Shown: positions 33,028-40,940, counted from the first letter of the stretch. The stretch is DNA of 42,079 nt from Thermoleophilia bacterium (GCA_029865325.1 JAOUHF010000009.1:1-42079); one strand, 5' to 3'. The notes: generated from the sequence alone by a model not told the origin. Translations and numbers: made by a program.

Positions 33028-33293
33028 CAGGCGACGATCTCCAACGGCAGGGCGCGACGGAGCTCCATTTCCGTGATGTCTCCGTACGAAATCACCTGCT
33101 CGCCGTCGACGAGGACGGGAAAGAAGACGACCGGAACTCCGCGGCCCGCGAGCTCGCCCGCCTCGTCGTCTTCGAGGTCAACCTCGCGAAACGGCAAGCA
33201 CAGCCGCGACAGCAGCGCGCGTGCCTCGTCGCAAAGGTGGCAGTCCGCGCTGACGACCAGGACGAGGTCTCGCACATCCAGAGGGTCGGCCAC
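33027..33293 (-). CDS. Glutaredoxin-like protein
   Basis: A small thioredoxin-fold protein (88 residues from GTG 33293; 82 from GTG 33275). VVSADCHLCDEARALL holds the CxxC redox site and GVPVVFFPVLVDGEQV is the cis-Pro strand of glutaredoxins. It shares one base with the ccdA start and would reduce CcdA from the cytoplasm. An operator repeat ends only five bases before GTG 33293, which makes the shorter form starting at 33275 worth considering. Confidence 0.82.
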   Translation of the reverse strand: MADPLDVRDLVLVVSADCHLCDEARALLSRLCLPFREVDLEDDEAGELAGRGVPVVFFPVLVDGEQVISYGDITEMELRRALPLEIVA

Positions 33294-33297
33294 CGAT

Positions 33298-33314
33298 ATG
33301 AAGGGGCCGTGAAT
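33298..33314 (-). promoter_or_regulatory. Direct-repeat operator, site e (glutaredoxin-ccdA-redoxin operon)
   Basis: On the - strand ATTCACGGCCCCTTCAT: TTCA words with an 11-bp period. It lies just upstream of the glutaredoxin start. Confidence 0.55.
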
Positions 33315-33354
33315 CTCGCGACGAGGCGCGAGAAGACCAGTGGTTTCTACGGAG

Positions 33355-34464
33355 CTACGGGCGCGACGCGCGAGCCGGCAGCGCGATGACGAAGCGCGCT
33401 CCGCGGCCTGAACCGTCGTTCTCGGCCTGCAGAGTGCCTCCGTGGGCCTCGACGATCGCGCGGGCGATCGCCAGTCCGATCCCGCTTCCGCCGGTGGCAC
33501 GGCTGCGCGCCGGGTCGGCCCGGAAGAAGCGCTCGAACACGCGCTCGAGGTGCTCGGGTGCAATCCCCTCGCCGGTGTCGGAGACCGAGAGTTCGACGTC
33601 GCTTGCCCGCCGCTCTGCGCGGACCTCCACCCGGCCGCCCGCCGACGTATGGCGAAGCGCGTTGTCCAGGAGATTCGTCAGGACCTCGCCCAGGCGCTCG
33701 GGATCGACGTGGATCGAGGGAAGGCGTTGCTCGGCCGACCTCTCGAGCTGCACACCCTTGGCTTCGAACGCCGGTGCAGCGCTGCGGACGGCGCTCTCGA
33801 CGAGTGAACGAGGCTCCACTTCGACGATCCGGAGGTCCAGCTGGCGCGCTTCTGCCCGTGAGACCTTGTGCAAATCGTCCACGAGCCGACGCAGGCGTCG
33901 CGTCTCCGTCCCGAGGAGCGTCCAGGTCGACGCGTCCGGCGCCACGACGCCGTCTCGAAGGCCCTCGACGTAGCCCTCGATCGTCGCCAGCGGAGTGCGG
34001 AGCTCGTGGGCAACATCCGAGATGAGCTCGCCCCGGCGGCCCTCTGCGGACTCGAGCGAGGCTGCCATCTCGTTGAACGACGCGGCCAGCACCGCGAGCT
34101 CATCCGATCCGCCGACGGGAACGCGGGCGGCGTACGCCCCTCGTGCTATTCGCTGCGACGCCGCCGCGAGACCGCGGATGGGTCGCACGATACGAACCGC
34201 GAGAAAGGCGCTGGCCACCGCAGCGGTGGCCGCCGCCGCGCCGATCGCGATCGCGAGTGAGACGAGCACCGCGTCCTCGAACGCCTCGTCGAGATGGCGG
34301 GAGACGTCCTCGGGCACGATGCCGAGCGCGTCGCGCACATGCGCGTGAAAGAGGCTCGGAGCGAGCGCAAGCGCGACGAGCGCGAGCGTCACGCTGCCCG
34401 CGAAGATGACGAGGATCTGCGCCGCGAACAGCTTCGCGGTCAGGCTTCGGCGCAGGCGCCTCAC
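33355..34464 (-). CDS. HAMP-type sensor histidine kinase (BaeS/CpxA-like)
   Basis: A 369-residue kinase. Two membrane helices (about 10-32 and 65-88) flank a short outside loop, then HAMP, HisKA with DVAHELRTP, and HATPase_c with NLLDNALRHT, DTGEGI and GSGIGLAIA. The short sensor loop contains little more than 30 residues. GTG overlaps the stop of the response-regulator gene (GTGA). It forms the second half of the - strand operon SHOCT-PepSY-regulator-kinase. Confidence 0.93.
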   Translation of the reverse strand: MRRLRRSLTAKLFAAQILVIFAGSVTLALVALALAPSLFHAHVRDALGIVPEDVSRHLDEAFEDAVLVSLAIAIGAAAATAAVASAFLAVRIVRPIRGLAAASQRIARGAYAARVPVGGSDELAVLAASFNEMAASLESAEGRRGELISDVAHELRTPLATIEGYVEGLRDGVVAPDASTWTLLGTETRRLRRLVDDLHKVSRAEARQLDLRIVEVEPRSLVESAVRSAAPAFEAKGVQLERSAEQRLPSIHVDPERLGEVLTNLLDNALRHTSAGGRVEVRAERRASDVELSVSDTGEGIAPEHLERVFERFFRADPARSRATGGSGIGLAIARAIVEAHGGTLQAENDGSGRGARFVIALPARASRP

Positions 34465-35162
34465 TCGCCGGTGCCCATCCGGTAGCCGACGCCTCGGACG
34501 GTTCGGATGTACCGGCCCGCGCGCGCGTCATCTCCCAGCTTCCGCCGAAGGTTGGCGAGGTGGACGTCGACGACATGCTCGTCGCCGAACCACGATCCCC
34601 ACACGCGCTCGAGCAGCTGCTGGCGGCTGAAGGCGACCCGCGGCTGCTCGGAGAGCGCTTCTAGGAGCGCAAACTCCAGCCGCGTCAGCTCGACGGACGC
34701 TCCGCCCTTCCGTACCTCGCGGGCAAGTGGATCGACCTCGAGGTCGCCGAAGTGGCGGACTGCGATCGCCGGAGCGGCCGCTTCACGCGGACGGCGCATG
34801 AGCGCACGGACGCGGGCGACGAGCTCGCCGGGCGAGAAGGGCTTCGTGACGTAGTCGTCGGCTCCGGTCGACAAGCCGATGATCTTGTCCACCTCTTCGG
34901 CCTTCGCCGTGAGCATGAGGATGTATGCGTCGCTGAAGGTCCGGATCTGACGGCATGCCTCGATCCCGTCGAGCCCGGGCAGCATGAGGTCGAGGACGAT
35001 GACGTCGGGCAGGCGCTCGCGGGCGACCCGAACACCAGTCTCGCCGTCGCCGGCGGTCTCGACCTCGAAGCCCTCGCGCTCGAGGTAGGAGCGGACGAGA
35101 GCGGCGAGTGGGGCCTCGTCGTCAACGACGAGCGCCAACGGACGAGGCCCGCTCGCGATCAC
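34461..35162 (-). CDS. OmpR-type response regulator, left system
   Basis: A 233-residue regulator: receiver domain with VVDDE and phospho-Asp in VIVLDLMLPG (about residue 53), Lys in VTKPFSP, and a C-terminal winged helix (VELTRLEFALLEAL, VDVHLANLRRKLG, RTVRGVGYRMG). GTG 35162 overlaps the stop of the Met-rich gene (GTGA), which rules out the longer frame. It is one of two OmpR regulators that could bind the TTCA repeats described here. Confidence 0.94.
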   Translation of the reverse strand: MIASGPRPLALVVDDEAPLAALVRSYLEREGFEVETAGDGETGVRVARERLPDVIVLDLMLPGLDGIEACRQIRTFSDAYILMLTAKAEEVDKIIGLSTGADDYVTKPFSPGELVARVRALMRRPREAAAPAIAVRHFGDLEVDPLAREVRKGGASVELTRLEFALLEALSEQPRVAFSRQQLLERVWGSWFGDEHVVDVHLANLRRKLGDDARAGRYIRTVRGVGYRMGTGE

Positions 35163-35935
35163 TCCTCCAGCATCGAGACGAACCTGCCGTGCCACCAGTG
35201 GCTCCACACGGCACCGGTCGAGGCGTTGACAGACAGCATCCCCGCGATCCGACCGTTCTTAAGGACGTGCAACGTGTAGTAGCCGGGAAAGACGTCCGGC
35301 TCACCGATGGTCGCCTCGCTGCTCTGGCCCGCAAGCCACCGGGTCGCAAGGGCGCGTGCCTTCTGAGGCGAGACGGCGCCCGTCGCAATGCCGGGCGTCC
35401 ACGTCGGGTCAGCGGAACCATCCATCATGCCGCCTCCCATCATGCCTCCGGTCGAGCCGCCCATCATCCCGCCGTTGGAGCCTCCGCCCATCATGCCGCC
35501 GTTGGAACCGCCCATCATGCCGCCGCCGGAGCCCCGAAGGCGGAAGTCGCTCATCATCCCGTAGCGCGTGTTCCACATCATCGCCGGCCCGTACTCGAGA
35601 AAGACCGTGCCGGTTTCGGGCTCGACGAGCACCTCGGTCGCGAGACGACCATCCCGCTCCTCGAGCTCGGCGTAGTACTGGTTCGAGAAGCGCATGACCT
35701 CCCCGACCTTCAGGTCGAGGCGGTCGGCGAAGCGCTGCGCCTGCCGCTTCGCATCGGCGAGACCGCGAACGCGCTCACCGCCGTTGGCGGAGTAGCCCAT
35801 CATCCCTGCACCGGAGCGCTGCATCATCCAGCCGCCGGCGCCATCGCGCGTGGCCGCCCAGCCGACGCTGGCGACGAGGCCCGCGATAGCGGCGACCAGC
35901 ACGAGCAGCGGAAGCGTCTTCGAGCGCATCGCCAT
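35159..35935 (-). CDS. Exported Met-rich PepSY-like protein
   Basis: A 258-residue envelope protein with a signal or anchor (residues 7-28). An N-terminal domain (VRGLADAKRQAQRFADRLDLKVGEVM in two helices) is followed by a strand-rich part, a low-complexity stretch of GGMMG units, and a C-terminal PepSY-like domain (GYYTLHVLKNGRIAGMLSVN in two strands). Met pairs favour Cu(I). ATG 35935 overlaps the SHOCT stop (TGATG). The gene is co-transcribed with the left OmpR system, so it could be its sensor partner or a copper chaperone. Confidence 0.78.
   Translation of the reverse strand: MAMRSKTLPLLVLVAAIAGLVASVGWAATRDGAGGWMMQRSGAGMMGYSANGGERVRGLADAKRQAQRFADRLDLKVGEVMRFSNQYYAELEERDGRLATEVLVEPETGTVFLEYGPAMMWNTRYGMMSDFRLRGSGGGMMGGSNGGMMGGGSNGGMMGGSTGGMMGGGMMDGSADPTWTPGIATGAVSPQKARALATRWLAGQSSEATIGEPDVFPGYYTLHVLKNGRIAGMLSVNASTGAVWSHWWHGRFVSMLEE
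35424..35528 (-). repeat. Short in-frame repeat coding Gly-Gly-Met-Met-Gly units
   Basis: About five near-copies of a CATCATGCC/CCGCC word on the + strand encode repeated GGMMGGS units with few changes. Repeats of this kind can vary in copy number by slippage. Confidence 0.7.
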
Positions 35936-36183
35936 CACATCCTCTCCATGCGGGCGGCGGTGAGCTTGCCCCGCAGCTCGTCGTAGGTTGCCGGGTCGAT
36001 CTCGCCGCGCACGAGGCGCCGGTCGAGGATCTCCTCGGGCCGCTCGCGCACATCCTCCCCGCCGGCGCTGCGGGTCGGGAAGAGGCTGGCGACAGCCCAG
36101 ACGATGCCGATGATCAGCAGACCCCAGAAGACGGGCATGAGGAGCCACCAGCCTCCTCCCATTCCTCCGTCCCAATCCATCAT
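35935..36183 (-). CDS. SHOCT-domain small membrane protein
   Basis: An 82-residue protein: Met/Gly-rich start (MMDWDGGMGGGWW), one membrane helix (about 13-35) and a C-terminal SHOCT domain (EEILDRRLVRGEIDPATYDEL). ATG 36183 is chosen for AAGGGG upstream; an earlier ATG lacks this. SHOCT proteins often accompany copper and stress operons, function unclear. It is the first gene of the - strand operon and faces the right two-component system across a 170-bp shared control region. Confidence 0.8.
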   Translation of the reverse strand: MMDWDGGMGGGWWLLMPVFWGLLIIGIVWAVASLFPTRSAGGEDVRERPEEILDRRLVRGEIDPATYDELRGKLTAARMERM

Positions 36184-36256
36184 CGCAAGCCCCTTTTCGT
36201 CCGTGATTTCCGACTCCACGGTAGGGGCACGGCCTCAAGTTTCCACCAGGAGCACG

Positions 36257-36273
36257 ATCAAGATCCTGTGAAG
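36257..36273 (-). promoter_or_regulatory. Direct-repeat operator, site a (SHOCT operon)
   Basis: On the - strand CTTCACAGGATCTTGAT, the second half being CTTGA instead of CTTCA, with the same 11-bp period. It lies 74 bases before the SHOCT start. Confidence 0.6.
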
Positions 36274-36327
36274 CCGGCTCCGTACTTTCTCCGGAGAGGA
36301 TGCGCGGTCGGCGGCCGATGCGCTGGC

Positions 36328-36344
36328 CTTCATGCCGTCTTCAC
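36328..36344 (+). promoter_or_regulatory. Direct-repeat operator, site f (right two-component system)
   Basis: CTTCATGCCGTCTTCAC: CTTCA words with an 11-bp period, ending 11 bases before the regulator ATG. Its position over the ribosome-binding region suggests negative autoregulation or a very short leader. Confidence 0.5.
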
Positions 36345-36355
36345 ACTGAGGAGCG

Positions 36356-37066
36356 ATGGTCGCTTGGATGGAGCCGAACAAGAAGATCGTCGTCATCGAC
36401 GACGAGCCCTCCGTGCAGGAGGTTGTCCGCGGCTATCTCGAGAAGGACGGTTACCTCGTCTACGTGGCGGGCAACGGACGTGAGGGGCTCGCGCTCGCCG
36501 AGCGGGCGAAGCCGGGTCTGATCGTCCTCGACCTGATGCTCCCGGACGTGAGCGGCGAGGAGATCTGCCGCGAGATCCGCAGCCGTTCCGACGTCCCGAT
36601 CCTGATGCTGACTGCGAAGGCGAGCGAGGACGAGCGCGTCGGCGGTCTCGCGCTCGGCGCCGACGACTACCTGACGAAGCCCTTCTCTCCACGGGAGCTC
36701 GTCGCCCGCGTCCGCGCGGTGCTGAGAAGGACACAGGGGGCTGAGATGCCTCTCGTCGAGGTGCTCTCCTTCGACGAGGGTGCGCTCGAGATCGACACCG
36801 TGCAGCACGAGGTCCGGCGCGACGGGGAGCTCGTCGAGCTGACCCCGAACGAGTACCGCTTGCTCGTGACCCTCGCCCGCTATCCCGGTCGCGTGTACTC
36901 GCGCTTCGAGCTCATCAACCACGTGCAGGGGTACGACTTCGAGGGCTACGAGCGCACGATCGACGCCCACGTGAAGAACCTGCGGAAGAAGATCGAGCCC
37001 GATCCGAAGCATCCGCGGTACGTCGAGACGGTCTTCGGGGTGGGCTACCGGCTCACCAAGCGGTGA
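36356..37066 (+). CDS. OmpR-type response regulator, right system
   Basis: A 236-residue regulator: VVIDDE, phospho-Asp in LIVLDLMLPD (about residue 56), LTKPFSP, and the winged helix (VELTPNEYRLLVTLA, TIDAHVKNLRKKIE, VFGVGYRLT). The start is ATG 36356 with GAGGAG before it; ATG 36368 is possible. It overlaps the kinase gene (GTGA). It transcribes away from the SHOCT operon, and sites a and f lie between the two operons. Confidence 0.94.
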   Translation: MVAWMEPNKKIVVIDDEPSVQEVVRGYLEKDGYLVYVAGNGREGLALAERAKPGLIVLDLMLPDVSGEEICREIRSRSDVPILMLTAKASEDERVGGLALGADDYLTKPFSPRELVARVRAVLRRTQGAEMPLVEVLSFDEGALEIDTVQHEVRRDGELVELTPNEYRLLVTLARYPGRVYSRFELINHVQGYDFEGYERTIDAHVKNLRKKIEPDPKHPRYVETVFGVGYRLTKR

Positions 37067-38370
37067 ACATGCTGGGCCGGCTGGGCTTGCGGACGCGGCT
37101 GGCGATCGCCTTCGTGAGCGTCGCCGTGCTCGCGGTGGGTTTCGCGACGTTCCTCTCGAACCGCGGCTTGCATCCACGCGTCACCGCCTCCGCCGAGGGA
37201 CGACTCGAGCGCTCGGCCGAGCACTTCGCCGATGTCGCCGCGGCGGTGTACCGCGAAGAGGGAGGATGGACACCGCAGGCGAAGCGCACGCTCGGCCATC
37301 TCGCTCTCCTCGACGGCTTGCGTTTCCGCCTCGACGGCGCTCTTCCAGAGCCTGCGGCGAGCGCTCCGGTGCTCGTATCCGACCGGCGGGTCGGCACGAT
37401 CGCGGTCGCACCGGCGGGCGGTGGTCTGCTCACACCCGAGGAAGAGCACCTGCGGTCCTCCGTCAACCGCCTCCATCTCGCCGCCGGCGCAGCATCTGTC
37501 GTGGCCGCACTGCTGCTCGCATTCCTCCTTGCCGAGACGCTGTCGAGGCCGCTCCGCCGCATTCGGGATGCCGCGCAGCAGATCGAGGAGGGCGACCTGA
37601 CTGCGCGTGTGGAGCCGAGCGGCGATTCGGAGATGCGGGCAGTCGGACATGCCCTGAACCGCCTCGCCGAGACGCTCGAGCACGAGGAGGAGATCCGCAA
37701 GGCGAGCGTCGCGGACCTCGCGCACGAGGTGCGCACGCCGGTGTCGGCGCTCCTCTCGCGAATCGAGGCCGCTCAGGACGGCGTGCTCGCCGACGAGGCG
37801 GCCAACCTCGAGGCGATGCACGCCGAGACGCTTCGGCTAGCCCGGCTGCTCGATGATTTGGCGAGGCTCGCGGAGGCCGAGCAGCCCGGACTGTTGATCG
37901 AGAAGCGTGTTCTCGACCTGGCCGAGGTCGGCCTGCGCGAAGCCGACGCCCTCGGTCCCCTCTTCGCGACGAAGGGCGTGGCCTTCGCCACCGAGCTCGA
38001 GCCCGTCGCCGTCCGGGGCGACGCCCACCGGCTCGGCCAGGTGACGTCCAACCTCCTCTCCAATGCCCTGCGCTACACCGCACTCGGCGGCCGCGTCGAC
38101 CTCCGCGTCGGGCGCGAGGACGGCTGGGCGGTGCTCGAGGTCGCGGACACCGGCGTCGGAATCGCGCCGGAGGATCTCAAGCACGTGTTCACGCGCTTCT
38201 GGCGTGGCGAGAAGTCGCGTTCGCGAGCGACCGGCGGGGCCGGGATCGGGCTCGCGATCGTGCACGAGCTCGTGCGCGCGCACGATGGGCGGATCGACGT
38301 CGAGAGCCGGCCGGGCACCGGTTCGACGTTTCGGGTCTCTCTTCCTGCGCTCGACGCACGCGCTTCATGA
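37063..38370 (+). CDS. HAMP-type sensor histidine kinase, right system
   Basis: A 435-residue kinase with a larger outside domain (about residues 35-140) between two membrane helices (12-32 and 145-166), then HAMP, HisKA with DLAHEVRTP, and HATPase_c with NLLSNALRYT, DTGVGIAP and GAGIGLAIV. The sensor domain has few His, Cys or Met residues, so a direct copper site is not obvious. GTG 37063 is in a GTGA overlap with the regulator stop; ATG 37069 also fits. Confidence 0.93.
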   Translation: MNMLGRLGLRTRLAIAFVSVAVLAVGFATFLSNRGLHPRVTASAEGRLERSAEHFADVAAAVYREEGGWTPQAKRTLGHLALLDGLRFRLDGALPEPAASAPVLVSDRRVGTIAVAPAGGGLLTPEEEHLRSSVNRLHLAAGAASVVAALLLAFLLAETLSRPLRRIRDAAQQIEEGDLTARVEPSGDSEMRAVGHALNRLAETLEHEEEIRKASVADLAHEVRTPVSALLSRIEAAQDGVLADEAANLEAMHAETLRLARLLDDLARLAEAEQPGLLIEKRVLDLAEVGLREADALGPLFATKGVAFATELEPVAVRGDAHRLGQVTSNLLSNALRYTALGGRVDLRVGREDGWAVLEVADTGVGIAPEDLKHVFTRFWRGEKSRSRATGGAGIGLAIVHELVRAHDGRIDVESRPGTGSTFRVSLPALDARAS

Positions 38371-38384
38371 GAACGGCAGAGGAG

Positions 38385-38401
38385 CTTCACCGGATCTTCA
38401 G
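38385..38401 (+). promoter_or_regulatory. Direct-repeat operator, site b (His-rich protein/cupredoxin operon)
   Basis: CTTCACCGGATCTTCAG: perfect CTTCA words with an 11-bp period in the gap after the kinase gene, 45 to 61 bases before the next start. Confidence 0.65.
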
Positions 38402-38445
38402 ACGCGAGCGCGACCCTGAGCTCCTAACGAGCGAAGGAGGTCGTG

Positions 38446-38697
38446 ATGGAACTCGGAACTCTGCTCATCCTGCTCCTCGTGCTGGCCTGCCCGCTGATGA
38501 TGGTCTTCATGCACCGCGGCGGCCACGAGGGTCATGCGTCGCACGGGGAAGGCCACGGCCACATGCAGTGCGCCGTGGACGAGGTTTCGGACACGGGCTC
38601 GCTGGATGAGCTTCGCAGCAGGAGGGCCGAGCTCGACACCGAGATAGAGCAGCTCGAGCAGTCGGAGACCGAGACCAAGACACCGGCTGTGGTCTGA
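38446..38697 (+). CDS. Small His-rich membrane protein with coiled-coil tail
   Basis: An 83-residue protein: one membrane helix (residues 4-22), a His cluster (MHRGGHEGHASHGEGHGHM), then a short helical tail (SLDELRSRRAELDTEIEQLE). The cluster has eight His and should bind a metal such as copper or zinc. AAGGAGG lies five bases before ATG 38446, which is preferred over GTG 38443. It resembles DUF2933-type small proteins of copper operons in layout only. It follows operator b. Confidence 0.7.
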   Translation: MELGTLLILLLVLACPLMMVFMHRGGHEGHASHGEGHGHMQCAVDEVSDTGSLDELRSRRAELDTEIEQLEQSETETKTPAVV

Positions 38698-38702
38698 GGC
38701 AA

Positions 38703-39344
38703 GTGGAGGCAACCGCCGTGACGCAGGCACAGCGTCTCAGATCGTCGTCAGGCCGACAGGTCCGGACGGTTCGTGTTCGCGTGAAGGGTGGCTACGAGCC
38801 GCCGGTGGTGCACGGGCGGGTCGGCGAGCCGCTCCGCATCGTCTTCTCGCGGAAGGAGACGGCGTCGTGCTCCGAGCACGTCGTCTTCCCCGCTTTCGGC
38901 AAGAGCGCGATGCTGCCGCCCTTCGAGGACGTCGCGCTCGAGCTCGTGCCCGAGCAGGCAGGGGAGTTCGAGTTCACGTGCCAGCTGGGAATGCTGCGGG
39001 GCCGGCTCGTTGTTGGCGACAACCCCGAACCATCAGCCGTCGGAGACCTGAGCCCGAGAGCGAGAACCCGCTTCGGGCGGAGCCTCACCGGAGAGCGAAG
39101 CGACACGCTCCTCCTCGCTCTCGTCTCGTGGGTCTGCAGCGTTCCCTTTCTGCTCCTCCTCGCTGTGCCGTTCCTCGGCTGGAAGGCCGGCGGCATGCTC
39201 GCGCTTGCCTGGCTCGGCCTCGTCGTCGCTGCCTGCTTCGCCGTCTGTGCATGGCGCGGGCCGCTCTTCACACGATCGGCACGCGGACTTCACGGGATCT
39301 TCAGCGGCGTTCGCGAGGGTCGAAGCGAGAGGAGCCCGACATGA
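38703..39344 (+). CDS. Cupredoxin-domain membrane protein
   Basis: A 213-residue protein with a cupredoxin_1 domain (about 20-105) and then two membrane helices (about 130-150 and 155-178). The ligands are apparent: Cys and His in TASCSEHVVFP and Cys with Met in FTCQLGML, close to the plastocyanin type-1 pattern. No signal peptide precedes the cupredoxin part, so either the N-terminus is moved out by the helices or the domain is cytoplasmic. The GTG start follows the His-rich gene by five bases. The stop overlaps the next ATG (ATGA). Confidence 0.75.
   Translation: MEATAVTQAQRLRSSSGRQVRTVRVRVKGGYEPPVVHGRVGEPLRIVFSRKETASCSEHVVFPAFGKSAMLPPFEDVALELVPEQAGEFEFTCQLGMLRGRLVVGDNPEPSAVGDLSPRARTRFGRSLTGERSDTLLLALVSWVCSVPFLLLLAVPFLGWKAGGMLALAWLGLVVAACFAVCAWRGPLFTRSARGLHGIFSGVREGRSERSPT
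39288..39304 (+). promoter_or_regulatory. Direct-repeat operator, site c (inside the cupredoxin gene end)
   Basis: CTTCACGGGATCTTCAG differs from site b by one base and lies inside the last codons of the cupredoxin gene, 37 bases before the next start. It could give the downstream genes a promoter of their own. Confidence 0.55.
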
Positions 39345-39709
39345 CGAGCATCGCGCTCGAACCGAGATCGCTGGCAGGGCGCGCATGGAGCGGCCTGCTC
39401 GCGGCCTGGGGCGCCTTCCTCGGCTTGCTTCCGCACGTACTGCATCACGTCGGCCCGCTGGCGGGCGCGGCGCTTCTCGCCGGAGCTACGGGGCGCGTTC
39501 TGTTTGCGGCGATCGGCTCTGTCGCCGCTATCCCCTTCCTCCGCCGTCTGCATCGCCGGTTCGGGACCTGGAGAGCGCCCGCAATCGCGCTCGCGCTCTT
39601 CGCCGCGATGTTCTCGCTCTCGTCGTTCGTGATCGGGCCAGCCATCTCCGGCGGCGATGCCCCGGCTCAGCCGGGGATCGAGCAGGACGGTCATGAGCAG
39701 CACCACTGA
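39341..39709 (+). CDS. Three-helix membrane protein of unknown function
   Basis: A 122-residue membrane protein with about three hydrophobic segments (15-35, 38-62, 80-105) and a His-ended tail (EQDGHEQHH). The segment LLPHVLHHVGPLAGAALL has paired His in a helix, as seen in small metal-related membrane proteins. ATG 39341 is in an ATGA overlap with the cupredoxin gene. No family name is recognised. Confidence 0.7.
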   Translation: MTSIALEPRSLAGRAWSGLLAAWGAFLGLLPHVLHHVGPLAGAALLAGATGRVLFAAIGSVAAIPFLRRLHRRFGTWRAPAIALALFAAMFSLSSFVIGPAISGGDAPAQPGIEQDGHEQHH

Positions 39710-40940
39710 GGCCTCTTCGAGGGGCAGCGCGAAGGTCGATGGCGTCAGTCGAGCCGCCGGCCGCTCCCGCCGCATCGTGCAGTTGCGCGTCGTCGGCTTT
39801 CGCAGCATCGTCGATGCCACGCTCGCACCGGGGCGGCTGTGCGCACTCGTCGGCGAGGCGCAGGTCGGCAAGTCGAACCTGCTCGCGGCCATATACGCCC
39901 TTCTCGACGAGTTCGCCGTCCTCGAGCCGACCTCGACCACCTTTGCCGAGGGCCCGATTCTGATCGAGGCGACGCTCGAGACGGGCGAGCAGCTTGCTCT
40001 CGAAACCTCCGATTTCGAGGTGTCGCGCACGGGCGAGCCGCCACCGGTCCTCTACCTGCCCGCGTTGGAGCGCGCAGCGAATCTCGTCGCCGCGGAGCCC
40101 GACGATCCGCTCGCCGAGCGTGCGCTCGGACTGTTCCGTGAGGCACTCGACGAGCAGGGGCGCGGCATGTCCGCGCCGTCGGGGGCGCTGCCGGCGGCGT
40201 CGCTCGTCGATGGGCTCGAGGACTGCTGCGTACAGGGCATCACCGGGCTCGTCCTCCTCATCGAGGAGCCGGAGCTCTTCCTGCGACCTCAGGCGCAGCG
40301 CTACGTCTACCGCCTGCTGCGGACCTTCGCGCAGGGCGGCAACCAGGTCTTCTACACGACCCACTCGCCAAACCTGCTGAACGTCGCCCGCCTCGACGAG
40401 CTCGCGATCGTCAGGCTCACCGAGCACGGGACGCGCGCGTTCCAGCCCGAGGCGCTGACGCCGGGCGAGGACTTCCGCCTCATGACCGAGTTCGACGCCG
40501 AGCGAAGCGAGCTCTTTCTCGCACGCGCTGCGCTGCTCGTGGAGGGGCAGACGGAACGGCTCGCGCTCCCGTTCGGGTTCGCCGCCTGCGGCTACGACGC
40601 CGACCGGGAGGGCATCTCGATCGTCGAGTGCGGCGGGAAGCCGAACATCCTCCTCTTCGCCCGCGTCTGCCGGGCGGCGGGCATCCCTTTCGTCGTTCTG
40701 CACGACCGCGACCGGCGGGACCAAGTACTGAACACGGCGATTCGCGAGCTCGCGGGAGACAGTCGTACGGTCGTCCTCCGTCCGGACTTCGAGCATGTCG
40801 CCGGGCTCCGCGGTGGCAGCCACAAGCCGGAGCGCGCGTGGCATCACTTTGCACGAATGAGCCGTGACGAGCTACCGGAGCCGCTTCGCGACGCGGTCGA
40901 GTTGGTCGTCGAGCTGGCTCGGGAAGGAGGCAGCGAATGA
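39693..40940 (+). CDS. OLD-like ATPase with C-terminal TOPRIM domain
   Basis: A 415-residue protein. Walker A GEAQVGKSN (54-62), Walker B LLIEEPELFL (188-197) and the H-loop TTHSPNLL (222-229) form an OLD/RecF-type ATPase; no LSxG signature is seen between A and B, and the ATPase is shorter than usual. The TOPRIM domain has LLVEGQTE (281-288) and HDRD (337-340), as in OLD nucleases of phage and defence systems. ATG 39693 lies in the end of the previous gene (17-base overlap) and the stop overlaps the next ATG. Its place in a copper operon is unusual. ATP-dependent nuclease activity is inferred. Confidence 0.8.
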   Translation: MSSTTEASSRGSAKVDGVSRAAGRSRRIVQLRVVGFRSIVDATLAPGRLCALVGEAQVGKSNLLAAIYALLDEFAVLEPTSTTFAEGPILIEATLETGEQLALETSDFEVSRTGEPPPVLYLPALERAANLVAAEPDDPLAERALGLFREALDEQGRGMSAPSGALPAASLVDGLEDCCVQGITGLVLLIEEPELFLRPQAQRYVYRLLRTFAQGGNQVFYTTHSPNLLNVARLDELAIVRLTEHGTRAFQPEALTPGEDFRLMTEFDAERSELFLARAALLVEGQTERLALPFGFAACGYDADREGISIVECGGKPNILLFARVCRAAGIPFVVLHDRDRRDQVLNTAIRELAGDSRTVVLRPDFEHVAGLRGGSHKPERAWHHFARMSRDELPEPLRDAVELVVELAREGGSE

